From Bacillota bacterium (GTDB lineage: Bacteria; Bacillota; UBA994; PWPR01): 45,162 nucleotides of DNA. Every line of letters begins with the position of its first letter. Within the stretch, counting starts at the first letter, position 1. Where the stretch lies: NCBI GenBank assembly GCA_028280325.1, contig JANQLZ010000101.1, forward strand, positions 1-45,162, written 5' to 3'. The translations under genes were made by a program, and so were the position numbers. Shown here in pieces: positions 1 through 6,965 of this stretch. Below the pieces are notes generated by a model. The model did no database searches, was not told the DNA's origin, and saw only the letters and a program-made list of their open reading frames with translations.

Positions 1-46
1 AATTTTCTTCAAGGATAATACGAATCAGTATATCTTTGAGAAAATT
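1..46. repeat. Hairpin element H1, shared upper-stem family
   Basis: Imperfect inverted repeat with a six-base loop (22-27). The upper stem is AAGGATAATAC / GTATATCTTT and the outer stem is AATTTTCT / AGAAAATT. The same upper stem occurs in four other hairpins of this window (160-208, 23604-23646, 23883-23925, 24145-24197), but the outer stem here is different and still pairs. It may act as a two-way terminator. The rest of 47-159 shows nothing I can name. Confidence 0.6.
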
Positions 47-159
47 TCTTCGTTTATAAAGTATATTGATACAAGGAACTTACGAAGCTCTTGCTCTGGC
101 CGCCTGCAAGGGTCATTAAACCCAGGCTCTCAGAATTGAGCTTAGATAAAGGAATAAAG

Positions 160-208
160 AAAAGCTGTGACAAAGATAATACAAATAGTATATCTTTGGA
201 CAGCTTTT
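160..208. terminator. Hairpin element H2, likely terminator of cinA
   Basis: The outer stem AAAAGCTGT / ACAGCTTTT encloses the family upper stem CAAAGATAATAC / GTATATCTTTG with loop AAATA. A T-run follows on the plus strand and a T-rich tract on the minus strand, so it could end transcription both ways. It lies just downstream of the minus-strand cinA gene. Confidence 0.65.
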
Positions 209-261
209 TGCATATGACGCATAGCTAAGCCAATTATGAGAGCACAGCTTGAACGAAGAAT

Positions 262-1497
262 CTAACCCAGGATTGTTCGGCGTACCAAATCCAAAACTGC
301 CAAAGTAGCACGTTTTCTGATGTTATCACGGGAACGATTGAAGAGCTTTAGCTCTTTGGTAGACACCTTGCCCTTGAAAAACAGGCCGATGTAAACTAAA
401 CCAACCGGCTTTTCCAGGGTGCCTCCTTCCGGCCCCGCAATACCCGTGGTCGATATACCGAGACTGGAGTTAGAGGTCTGGGCTATTCCCTCAGCCATTT
501 CTGCAGCTACTTCGGCGCTGACAGCACCGAATTTTTTTATTGTCTCAGGATTAACATTTAATCGAGTGATCTTGGCCTCATTGCTGTAAGCCACTATCCC
601 TTCTTTTAAGACAGTTGAAACTCCAGGTATATTTACTAAACGAGCTGTAACCAAGCCGCCGGTACACGATTCTGCGCAGGAAATGGTCAACAAATTTTTT
701 TCCAGCAGCTCTACTACTACTCCTTCCAGGCAGGCATCATCAGCACCGTAGATATTTAGCCCAAATCTTTTTCTCATTTCCAGCTCGACTGGTTCAATCA
801 GATTCAGGGCCTGTTGCTCACTGTCAGCACGGGCGGTTATTCTAAAAATAACCTCACCATATTGAGCATAAGGTGCGATAGTTGGGTTGTTTTGGCTGGC
901 TACAATATCAGCGACTCTGTCTTCGGCAGCAGATTCGCCAAGACCTGTAATCCTGAGAACGCGTGACTTTAATACAATGTGGTTCCGAGCCTGAATCCAG
1001 GGTTTAATATAGCCAGCAAACATCGGCTTCATCTCAACAGGAGGCCCTGGCATTAAAAAGATTACTTTTTCAGCCAGCTCTAACTGACAGCCAGGGGCCG
1101 TACCAAAAGGATTGAACAACGGGGTTGCCCCCTCTGGAAAATTTGCCTGCCGCCAGTTATTCTCCGTTAAGGCAAACCCCTTGTCTATATAACGGCTCTT
1201 TATCCATTGAGCAGCCTGCTCATTGCGCACTAGTTTTCTACCACAAGCCTCTGCCAATGCTTCTTTTGAGATATCGTCCTGGGTGGGGCCTAAACCCCCG
1301 GTACAAAGAATCACATCTGAACGGTTTAAGGCTGTTTCAAAGGCTTCTTTCAGGCGCTGCTTATTATCACCTATCACAATATGTCGATAAACACTCACGC
1401 CTAAATCTGCCAGCTCTTTGGCCAGCCAGGAGGAATTAGTATTAACTATATCACCTAATAATAGTTCTGTTCCTACACACAAAATTTCAGCAATCAT
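262..1497 (-). CDS. cinA: CinA, nicotinamide-nucleotide amidohydrolase / competence-damage protein
   Basis: A CinA protein of about 411 residues. The N-terminal half is a MoaB/Mog-type domain with TGGLGPTQDD at residues 66-75. The C-terminal half is the PncC amidase domain with AESCTGG (near 280; its Ser is the catalytic residue in the family) and GIAGPEGG. The family deamidates NMN for pyridine-nucleotide salvage and also has ADP-ribose pyrophosphatase activity. I chose the ATG at 1497 because AAAGGTG lies 5-6 nt upstream and the protein then starts MIAEILCVGTELLLG, as CinA proteins do; a TTG 15 nt upstream overlaps this ribosome site. In many Bacillota cinA neighbours recA or pgsA; neither is visible here. 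Length and motifs are normal. Confidence 0.95.
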   Translation of the reverse strand: MIAEILCVGTELLLGDIVNTNSSWLAKELADLGVSVYRHIVIGDNKQRLKEAFETALNRSDVILCTGGLGPTQDDISKEALAEACGRKLVRNEQAAQWIKSRYIDKGFALTENNWRQANFPEGATPLFNPFGTAPGCQLELAEKVIFLMPGPPVEMKPMFAGYIKPWIQARNHIVLKSRVLRITGLGESAAEDRVADIVASQNNPTIAPYAQYGEVIFRITARADSEQQALNLIEPVELEMRKRFGLNIYGADDACLEGVVVELLEKNLLTISCAESCTGGLVTARLVNIPGVSTVLKEGIVAYSNEAKITRLNVNPETIKKFGAVSAEVAAEMAEGIAQTSNSSLGISTTGIAGPEGGTLEKPVGLVYIGLFFKGKVSTKELKLFNRSRDNIRKRATLAVLDLVRRTILG

Positions 1498-1571
1498 CTT
1501 TTCACCTTTCAAAGTTTTCTATTTTTATTATTCAGTGGTAAAAACTAATATTTTATGCCGTATAATAACAT

Positions 1572-1600
1572 TTTACAAATCCAGAGCATATAGTTATAAT
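1572..1600 (+). promoter_or_regulatory. Sigma-A promoter of the ncRNA
   Basis: TTTACA at 1572-1577, a 17-nt spacer and a perfect TATAAT at 1595-1600. It points away from cinA and leads into a structured region with no plus-strand gene. Confidence 0.75.
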
Positions 1601-1606
1601 AGAATC

Positions 1607-1839
1607 AGATAAGCAATAATAATGGTTCCTACGGTGTACGTAGGATTGGGTATTCTCAAACCAACACTTATACATTGGGAGCTTGAGGTAGCTAATAATG
1701 TAAAGCCTCTGCTGGAGGACTACAGAGATAGTTACTAGAGCACCCCCCTAGACGTTAGGGATTTGAGAATGAAAATCTTACGGCATTGTGGGATTCATTT
1801 ATGCCGTGTTGCGCTCACAGAATGTGAGCTGTTTTTTTT
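1607..1839 (+). ncRNA. Structured non-coding RNA of unassigned family
   Basis: This intergenic stretch lies between a strong plus-strand promoter and a plus-strand intrinsic terminator and has no convincing reading frame. Visible pairings: a perfect 6-bp hairpin CCTACG/CGTAGG (1628-1644); a long-range stem ATTCTCAAA (1652-1660) with TTTGAGAAT (1762-1770), extended by CCAAC with GTT-A-GG; inside it a hairpin TACATT...AATGTA with inner AGCT/AGCT, then CCTC/GGAGG, then CTAG/CTAG around a C-run. After the long stem come an ACGGCAT/ATGCCGT hairpin and the terminator. The length of about 233 nt is in the range of 6S-like RNAs, but I could not match a known consensus (6S, SRP, tmRNA, T-box, common riboswitches). 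The family is unknown to me. Confidence 0.6.
1813..1839 (+). terminator. Intrinsic terminator of the ncRNA
   Basis: A 7-bp stem GCTCACA / TGTGAGC with a GAA loop is followed by TG and eight T on the plus strand. No plus-strand gene other than the ncRNA lies upstream. Confidence 0.75.
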
Positions 1840-1881
1840 ACTGGAGTTATTTAAGTCAGGTCTCCAAAAACGTTATAAGGA

Positions 1882-2661
1882 TTAGCGACAGAGTTCTTGA
1901 ATTTTGGGGATAACTGCACGCGCAGCTGTTTCTCCCCGTATCACCAGGTTGTCTATATCCCGAACGTGATGGTATGGTATATTTTTCATGTCAGGTTCAA
2001 TTATTATATCGGCATGTCGATGTCCCCATAAAGATTTGTTGCGTACCATAAGATTAAAAACCGTATATAGCACTTCAAAATAACCGCCATTGCCAGCTGT
2101 AGTACTGTAATCTGAATTAAGATCAATACCTATTACAATGTCAGACCCCATTTCGCGCACCACATTGGCTGGAACATTGTTCAATACTCCCCCATCTACC
2201 AATAGCTTATCTTCGTACTCCACTGGGATAAATACTCCGGGTACACAGCAACTGGCCTGAACCGCTTCAGCGACAGGGCCGCTACTAAAAACAACCTCTT
2301 TTCCTTTTCTGACATCAACAGCTATCGCTGAATAGGGTATTTTCAATTCTTCTATCTGACAGTCGCCAATTATTTTAATCATTAATCTGCCAATTGCTGC
2401 CGGATCATAGCCGAGATTCCACTTTTTCCACTGTAAAATGTCTCTGGTGCTGATACTGCGAGCAAACCTCAGCATCTCAGCCCAGGATACCCCCGCAGCA
2501 TAAGCTGCCCCAATAATGCTGCCAACACTGGTTCCGGTGATATAATCAAACTTAATTCTGAAATCGTCAAATGCTTTTAAAGCCCCAATATGAGCAACCC
2601 CTCGGGCAGCTCCTCCGCCTAAAGCTAATCCTATTCTTTTAGGCTTTTGGTTGTCAGGCAT
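1882..2661 (-). CDS. Patatin-like phospholipase (RssA/NTE type)
   Basis: A 259-residue patatin-fold serine hydrolase. The oxyanion-hole motif GGGAARG is at residues 15-21, the nucleophile elbow GTSVG at 43-47 (Ser45) and the DGG of the Ser-Asp dyad at 156-158. The family hydrolyses acyl esters of phospholipids; the substrate here is unknown. There is no signal peptide, so it is likely cytosolic or membrane-associated. It starts 25 nt after the upstream PHP gene on the same strand, so the two may share a transcript. The ATG at 2661 has GGAGTG about 11 nt upstream, a slightly long spacing. Confidence 0.9.
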   Translation of the reverse strand: MPDNQKPKRIGLALGGGAARGVAHIGALKAFDDFRIKFDYITGTSVGSIIGAAYAAGVSWAEMLRFARSISTRDILQWKKWNLGYDPAAIGRLMIKIIGDCQIEELKIPYSAIAVDVRKGKEVVFSSGPVAEAVQASCCVPGVFIPVEYEDKLLVDGGVLNNVPANVVREMGSDIVIGIDLNSDYSTTAGNGGYFEVLYTVFNLMVRNKSLWGHRHADIIIEPDMKNIPYHHVRDIDNLVIRGETAARAVIPKIQELCR

Positions 2662-2686
2662 CAGCTACTTCACACTCCTAAAGTAT

Positions 2687-3994
2687 TTACTTTACTACAG
2701 AATCCTTTGCCCACAGCCTGTTATACAAACTGGTGGTTTGGCCCTGCATCAGCTCTAGCTGTTTGCCAGCCCGCCGATCTCTGGCTAAATGCGCAAACAT
2801 CTGCTCTCCTTCCCGCTGGCATAATCTATCATGGATAGGAAACACCTCTCTCAGCAGGAACTGAGTATATTTTACCAGGCGATATGGGCCATAGGATCGC
2901 TCATGCTCATTGGGCAGACTGGCAACTGCCACACTGTACAGCTCTTTAATATTAGCTGATATTGACTCTTTGTTAAGCCTTTCAGCAAAAACAACCGTAT
3001 AGAACCAGCCAAACAAACGACCGGTATTACAGCCATGGGCATCACTCACCCCTACTATCGGAATAGTGCGACCTCGGGCCCGTTCTTCCTGATACCTGGC
3101 TATCTGCAACCTGTTGGCATACTCTTCATGAGAGTAATATCCACCTAATATTTCCATGGCATCGAATAGCTGAGATTCCATCATGTAATCTATTACCGTT
3201 CTGGAAACGTAGTAACCTGTCCACACCTCCCAAAATGGGTGGCAAAATATCCCCAAACCATTATAACTCCGTATCTTTTCGAAGCACCACTGACACGAGG
3301 CTAATTGAAAGCGAGCATCCAGGTCACTAATATGCATCAGCTTCTGTTCGATTTTTTTAACTTCTCTGAAATATTCCTCTTCATTTTCCCTGACATATTC
3401 ATTGACGCTTTTTTCACCGCCAAAGTTAACTATATGAACCGGGTTATCCGGCAAATGAACCTCTTCCCCGGTACAGATCAACAGGTCGATATCGACATCT
3501 TTAAAACGATCTCGGGCTTCTAGCGAGGGCTGATACTGATGGTGGTCAGTAACGGCCATGAAATCAAATCCGGCCCGACGGCAACTGGCAGCAATAAACG
3601 ATGGCGACTCCTCGCCATCAGAGTAATAGCTATGGGTATGGAGGTCTCCTTTGAAAGGCCGTCTTTTAAACAAATCTTCTTCTACAGAATAAATTCTCAC
3701 TCGCAGGGGCTCCATTTTTTCATTCAAATCATTGATAATGATCATATGCTCCTGTTCTCCGCTGAAATACTGTTCAATAGCCAGCACACCATTCCTAACA
3801 ACTGCCAGTTCTGGAAGCTGGTAGTGGTATTCTCCATACTGGGAAACCCGTTCCATCGGATAATACAATACCTCGTATTCTGCGCCCTCTTCAAACTGAA
3901 CATGTTCATATAAGGGGCGAACATGGATAGTAACAGTCTTGTCTGCCGGCACTACCTTAGGGTATATATCATAAAATTCAAGTATTTTATTCAA
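2687..3994 (-). CDS. PHP-domain metal-dependent phosphoesterase with N-terminal extension
   Basis: 435 residues. The first ~115 look like a beta-rich extension that I do not recognise. The PHP domain begins at DLHTHSYYSDG (residues 117-127) and continues with VTDHHQ, GEEVH, FCHPFW and GVSDAHG, the His/Asp/Glu metal ligands of the PHP fold. The family removes phosphate from small molecules or nucleotides; the specificity cannot be read here. AAGGA lies about 12 nt before the ATG. The patatin gene follows after 25 nt. A second, shorter PHP gene (34525-35169) is not adjacent and belongs to a transporter operon. Confidence 0.85.
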   Translation of the reverse strand: MNKILEFYDIYPKVVPADKTVTIHVRPLYEHVQFEEGAEYEVLYYPMERVSQYGEYHYQLPELAVVRNGVLAIEQYFSGEQEHMIIINDLNEKMEPLRVRIYSVEEDLFKRRPFKGDLHTHSYYSDGEESPSFIAASCRRAGFDFMAVTDHHQYQPSLEARDRFKDVDIDLLICTGEEVHLPDNPVHIVNFGGEKSVNEYVRENEEEYFREVKKIEQKLMHISDLDARFQLASCQWCFEKIRSYNGLGIFCHPFWEVWTGYYVSRTVIDYMMESQLFDAMEILGGYYSHEEYANRLQIARYQEERARGRTIPIVGVSDAHGCNTGRLFGWFYTVVFAERLNKESISANIKELYSVAVASLPNEHERSYGPYRLVKYTQFLLREVFPIHDRLCQREGEQMFAHLARDRRAGKQLELMQGQTTSLYNRLWAKDSVVK

Positions 3995-4079
3995 ATGACA
4001 TCATTCCTTAAAAATAATATAAAGATATTCCACAATTATCTGCTAAAACCTGCAAAATAAAAGAGGCATTCTCGATATT

Positions 4080-4101
4080 AACACTTTTTTTACAAAGTGT
4101 T
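4080..4101 (-). terminator. Weak hairpin downstream of the DUF6544 gene
   Basis: An 8-bp perfect stem AACACTTT / AAAGTGTT with a six-base loop lies about 100 nt downstream of the minus-strand marR operon. It has no clear T-run, so its role as a terminator is uncertain. Confidence 0.35.
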
Positions 4102-4201
4102 TACCGTGCTAAACACAAGCTTAAGGATAAATATACAGATTAAATATTAAACCCGCTATTTAATTATAGCCATTATCGAATACTATATGCAGTTTCCGCT
4201 G

Positions 4202-5035
4202 TTAATCTCCATATTTAATATCAGTCAATTTAATCTCAATATACTTGAAAGTCCTGTCCCCGAGATCCCATTCGGCGTGACCGGCCAGCGGCAACTCCAG
4301 CCCTGCCAGCCTGCCCCATTCATTGATAGGCGTACTCCATTTTCTGGTCACATCGGCCTGATCGTCCGCATACCAACGGTCGCAAGTAAAGTTAACCAGT
4401 CTGCTGTCCTGGTTAATCTCTATATCGGCAACGGTGACAATACCCTGATCTTCGAACCTGGCCCTCACCAGATTCTCATCAACTGAACTGAATTTGATTT
4501 GAGGTGATAAATACATTTGCGGAAACCACATTATTTCGTTTAAATACCTGGAGTGGGCGCCACTGTTAACTTCCTCACCCTGGGCATTTACCACAGTAAA
4601 GAACGGCATAACCTTAATTAACATCTGCCCCTTCCCCTCCTGATAGACATCGACACCTCTAATGACAGGAATACCCAGAACTCTAACAGTAGTATTCCAG
4701 ACAAAAGCTGGTTTATCCAGGCGATAAAACTGCTCAGCAGTAAATGAGAGCCAGCGCCCTTCGGGGCTCATTCTAATTCTTCCCTGTTGTTTGAGCTGAA
4801 CCTTATTGATATGCTGCTGGCCAACCAAACCGGTATCCACCAGATATTTCTTCATTAATGGAGGCAGTGCAGCCAGATCTGCAGAGGTAATTACCTCTCC
4901 CGATTCTGAAGGCAGATCGGCATAAATCTCTTTTACTTTGGCCTCTGACATTTTTTGAAACCTGTAATTGCCATACCAGATCAGCACCGACAACAAAACC
5001 AGTATAACCAGAATTAACTTCAAAATCACTTTCAT
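4202..5035 (-). CDS. DUF6544-family membrane-anchored protein
   Basis: 277 residues with one N-terminal membrane segment (about residues 4-23), then a soluble domain. The pattern LPPLMKKYL, GLVGQQ, LKQQG, W.SFTAEQ, PAFVW and GVDVYQEGKGQM matches my memory of DUF6544 proteins, whose function is unknown. The start is the ATG at 5035, which overlaps the marR stop codon as TGATG, with GAGAGG 7 nt upstream. That means translational coupling with the MarR regulator and probably regulation by it. The name rests on pattern recall, not on a search. Confidence 0.7.
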   Translation of the reverse strand: MKVILKLILVILVLLSVLIWYGNYRFQKMSEAKVKEIYADLPSESGEVITSADLAALPPLMKKYLVDTGLVGQQHINKVQLKQQGRIRMSPEGRWLSFTAEQFYRLDKPAFVWNTTVRVLGIPVIRGVDVYQEGKGQMLIKVMPFFTVVNAQGEEVNSGAHSRYLNEIMWFPQMYLSPQIKFSSVDENLVRARFEDQGIVTVADIEINQDSRLVNFTCDRWYADDQADVTRKWSTPINEWGRLAGLELPLAGHAEWDLGDRTFKYIEIKLTDIKYGD

Positions 5036-5481
5036 CACTTTTCCTCTCTTTCAGCATTGTCAATCAGCCTGTCGATTAATCGGTTAGTCAGCTCTAAATC
5101 AGCGGTGTCAACTTCCTCAAACAAAGCCAGGATATATTTCTCAATCTCAGCAGACCGCGCTTTAAAATACCCTTCGACATTGTCTCTCAATTTTATTCTG
5201 GTCACTCTTCTATCGTTGTAATCAGCAAGTAATTCAACAAAACCATTTTTCTGGAGTTTCAGGGCAATCGACTTTACGTTTTGATGAGAGGTCTTCATCG
5301 CCCGAGCCACCTCTTTTAAGGCCGGTGGCTTCTCAAATTTGCTTCCAACCATCACCAGCAAAAACCACTGCTTAGTGGTTAAACCATCACCGGCAAACCA
5401 TTTATCCCCGCGGCTATTCCATAACCTTTCCAAATAAAACACTTTAGCAAAAATATCCTTCGCTGTTTGAAACCTGTCCAT
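5035..5481 (-). CDS. MarR-family transcriptional regulator
   Basis: About 148 residues with the winged-helix pattern of MarR: LTTKQWFLLVMVG, then PALKEVARAMKTSHQNVKSIALKLQKNGFVELLADYNDRRVTRIKL, where the recognition helix and the wing end in DRR. Terminal helices would form the dimer. I chose the ATG at 5481 (protein starts MDRFQTAKD); an in-frame TTG 75 nt upstream has no ribosome site. The promoter, 110 nt upstream, is covered by a near-perfect 16-bp inverted repeat and a second palindrome, so autorepression is likely. The co-transcribed DUF6544 gene is the obvious target. Confidence 0.88.
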   Translation of the reverse strand: MDRFQTAKDIFAKVFYLERLWNSRGDKWFAGDGLTTKQWFLLVMVGSKFEKPPALKEVARAMKTSHQNVKSIALKLQKNGFVELLADYNDRRVTRIKLRDNVEGYFKARSAEIEKYILALFEEVDTADLELTNRLIDRLIDNAEREEK

Positions 5482-5557
5482 AATTATCTCAAATCCATTT
5501 CCAATGAAATTAAGCAATCTGCTAAAGCAAATTGCTGCTTTACAAACATACAACAAA

Positions 5558-5601
5558 AAAGGTAATACACTACCTTTTCAATTAAGTAGTATATTACCTT
5601 T
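5558..5601. promoter_or_regulatory. Inverted-repeat operator of marR
   Basis: Arms AAAGGTAATACACTAC (5558-5573) and GTAGTATATTACCTTT (5586-5601) pair with one mismatch across a 12-nt spacer. The right arm covers the -10 box of the marR promoter. A long symmetric site over the promoter is what MarR repressors bind; the assignment is inferred from position. Confidence 0.65.
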
Positions 5602-5616
5602 CTTGACAGCTGTCAA
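5588..5616 (-). promoter_or_regulatory. Sigma-A promoter of the marR-DUF6544 operon
   Basis: On the minus strand: perfect TTGACA (5611-5616), a 17-nt spacer and TATACT (5588-5593). The -35 box sits in a perfect 16-bp palindrome CTTGACAGCTGTCAAG (5602-5617), and the -10 box sits in the operator arm. Confidence 0.75.
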
Positions 5617-5682
5617 GTTCCTTTATGCAAATTAATAATTAGTTACCTTAAAGCACACCTATTATCAGGTTGGTGATTTACG

Positions 5683-6075
5683 TCATTTCCATTCGTCGAT
5701 TATCTGGTCTAACAACCGGGCACTGTTCTCAATAATATAACGGCAGTCATTATTATACATTGCTTTTAACTCACTGCACTCCCTGCTACTCAGTAATGCA
5801 TCAAACCTGGTGATATAGGTCTTAACTATTTCTTTTAAATGAGGACATTTATGGCCTTTTTCAATGGCAAACATTCTGCCCAGGATCATTACCGCAGCTA
5901 TTAAGGCCCCACATGTTCCTTTTACTGCCATACCTCCACCAAAACTGGCAGCCATTTTCTGATCCTCTCTGCTAATTTTCAAATTATAAATCCTGTTTGC
6001 TCCACAAACTATTTGTTCTGCTCAGTTGAGATCATATGGTTTCATGTCTGTTTCTCGTAAAAATCTATACAACAT
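5683..6075 (-). CDS. C_GCAxxG_C_C family redox protein, probable selenoprotein (TGA = Sec18)
   Basis: From the ATG at 6075, with AAAGGAG 7 nt upstream, the frame runs MKPYDLN, then a single TGA (6022-6024, codon 18), then AEQIVCGANRIYNL and on to FGGGMAVKGTCGALIAAVMILG and the C-terminal cysteines, ending at 5683. Homologs that I recall have LNCAE at this point, so TGA replaces the first conserved Cys. Remaining cysteines: 24, 55 (in CGALIAAVMILG), 77, 100 and 111. The 130-residue length fits the family. A hairpin with a G-starting loop lies 18 nt after the TGA, as in bacterial SECIS elements. Without readthrough only the part from about 5982 (TTG) would be left, without its start site. The family is redox-active, often near transporters. 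A nonsense mutation is the alternative, but the rest of the frame, the ribosome site and the promoter are intact. Confidence 0.8.
5986..6024 (-). promoter_or_regulatory. SECIS-like hairpin after the in-frame TGA
   Basis: After the TGA (6022-6024) and 12 nt, the stem GTTTGT (6009-6004) / GCAAAC (6000-5995) closes a GGA loop; an AAAT/ATTT pairing below it is interrupted by A and AGG. The loop lies 18 nt from the TGA with G in its first two positions, which fits the general bacterial SECIS model. Confidence 0.6.
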
Positions 6076-6118
6076 AGTTATTCTCCTTTCCAGCTGAATA
6101 CATCTCTTCTCAGTATCA

Positions 6119-6147
6119 ATCATACGAATCAATAATAGTTTTTTCAA
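6119..6147 (-). promoter_or_regulatory. Promoter of the selenoprotein gene
   Basis: Minus strand: TTGAAA (6142-6147), a 17-nt spacer and TATGAT (6119-6124), about 45 nt before the ATG. It is divergent from the rubredoxin-array promoter. Confidence 0.65.
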
Positions 6148-6196
6148 GTGTTTTTTTAGCTAGCAGAAATAATTTAAATTTTTTTTCAAAAACCTA

Positions 6197-6225
6197 TTGA
6201 CAAAATACAGATATGGGTTTATTAT
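6197..6225 (+). promoter_or_regulatory. Sigma-A promoter of the rubredoxin-like array
   Basis: Perfect TTGACA (6197-6202), a 17-nt spacer and TATTAT (6220-6225). The first ATG is about 85 nt downstream. Confidence 0.75.
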
Positions 6226-6229
6226 TTAA

Positions 6230-6244
6230 TTGTAATCAATACAA
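6230..6244. promoter_or_regulatory. Fur/PerR-type operator candidate
   Basis: TTGTAATCAATACAA is a 7-1-7 inverted repeat (one mismatch) that starts 5 nt after the -10 box, covering the start of transcription. The size and symmetry fit a Fur-superfamily box, and a PerR-like gene lies 2 kb downstream. A TTGT/ACAA symmetry also occurs upstream of that gene. Confidence 0.5.
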
Positions 6245-6313
6245 ATTTGAAATACACAACATAATGATAAAAAATAATATATGAAATCAATACTTAAAAA
6301 GGAGTTGGATAAC

Positions 6314-6463
6314 ATGAAAAAGAACATTTGCGGACCTTTCTACTATATATATGAACCTGAGTTGGCCAAAATTGATGAAGACCTTGAAGCAGGATTAGGC
6401 TTTGAAGATTTACCCGATGACTGGACTTGCGACAGACAGACATCATTTGAAGATAAAGATTAG
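6314..6463 (+). CDS. Two-cysteine rubredoxin-like protein, copy 1
   Basis: 49 residues, read from the ATG at 6314 with AAAAGGAG 9 nt upstream; an earlier in-frame ATG (6281) lacks a ribosome site. It aligns along its length with the rubredoxin at 6966: ICGPFYYIYEPE against ICGPCNYVYEPE, and EDLPDDWTC against EDLPDDWVC. Cys6 and Cys39 remain, one from each knuckle, but Cys9 is Phe and the second Cys of the CPGCG knuckle is gone through a short deletion. It cannot form the normal Fe(Cys)4 site alone. It might bind metal as a dimer, form a disulfide or carry another role. It is highly acidic. Confidence 0.85.
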   Translation: MKKNICGPFYYIYEPELAKIDEDLEAGLGFEDLPDDWTCDRQTSFEDKD

Positions 6464-6492
6464 TAACATTATTATATAAGGAGTTGGATAAC

Positions 6493-6642
6493 ATGAAAAA
6501 GAACATTTGCGGACCTTTCTACTATATCTACGAACCTGAGTTGGCCAAAATTGATGAAGACCTTGAAGCAGGTTTAGACTTTGAAGATTTACCCGATGAC
6601 TGGACTTGTGACAGCCAGACATCATTTGAAGATAAAGATTAG
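6493..6642 (+). CDS. Two-cysteine rubredoxin-like protein, copy 2
   Basis: 49 residues, same ribosome site and frame as copy 1, differing by Gly29 to Asp and Arg41 to Ser. It keeps the same two cysteines (6 and 39) and the same loss of the other two. The preserved frame and start signal in all three copies argue for translation and selection rather than decay. Confidence 0.85.
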   Translation: MKKNICGPFYYIYEPELAKIDEDLEAGLDFEDLPDDWTCDSQTSFEDKD

Positions 6643-6671
6643 TAGCATTATTATATAAGGAGTTGGATAAC

Positions 6672-6821
6672 ATGAAAAAGAACATTTGCGGACCTTTCTA
6701 CTATATCTACGAACCTGAGTTGGCGAAAATTGATGAAGACCTTGAAGCAGGTTTAGACTTTGAAGATTTACCTGATGACTGGACTTGTGACAGCCAGACA
6801 TCATTTGAGGATAAAGATTAG
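6672..6821 (+). CDS. Two-cysteine rubredoxin-like protein, copy 3
   Basis: 49 residues with the same protein sequence as copy 2 apart from silent changes, so duplication was recent or copies are homogenised. The silent differences (for example in the GCC/GCG Ala codon and the GAA/GAG codons) are consistent with coding constraint. It is transcribed from the same upstream promoter with no terminator between copies. Confidence 0.85.
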   Translation: MKKNICGPFYYIYEPELAKIDEDLEAGLDFEDLPDDWTCDSQTSFEDKD

Positions 6822-6854
6822 AACATTACCGTTAAACTAACGATTTTAGATAGT

Positions 6855-6937
6855 GATAAAGCGGGGTTGGCTTTAAGTATCTACCTGATGACTGGACTGA
6901 CAGCGACAGAGCACCATCCCTTGAAAAAATAGATTAG
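6855..6937 (+). pseudogene. Decayed fourth rubredoxin-like copy
   Basis: After copy 3 the sequence still resembles the second half of the unit: TACCTGATGACTGGACT is shared, then GACAGC without the Cys codon, and a final GATTAG TAA. The front half has no ATG or ribosome site and has been lost. It looks like a remnant of a former fourth unit between the array and the true rubredoxin. Confidence 0.6.
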
Positions 6938-6965
6938 TAATCTTTTAGGGAAAGGAGTTGAAGAC

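Larger units (their letters stand above)
6301..6834 (+). repeat. Tandem array of three 179-bp gene units
   Basis: Units start at 6301, 6480 and 6659, each with ribosome site GGAGTTGG, a 49-codon gene and a short spacer. The spacing between start codons is 179 bp both times. Units two and three encode the same protein; unit one differs at two residues. The near identity means recent duplication or gene conversion. Confidence 0.9.

Noticed and set aside
1607-1839. SRP RNA, tmRNA, RNase P RNA or T-box
   Set aside because: Lacks their conserved cores (SRP helix 8 motif, tRNA-like end, RNase P boxes, T-box sequence). 6S RNA remains possible but not shown.
5683-5982. 99-residue redox protein starting at a TTG
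   Set aside because: It would start inside the conserved domain without a ribosome site; the frame continues upstream through the TGA to an ATG with a strong site.
6294-6804. Minus-strand frames repeated three times over the rubredoxin-like array
   Set aside because: They are the antisense of the tandem units; they have no ribosome sites, while the plus strand has promoter, ribosome sites and rubredoxin similarity.
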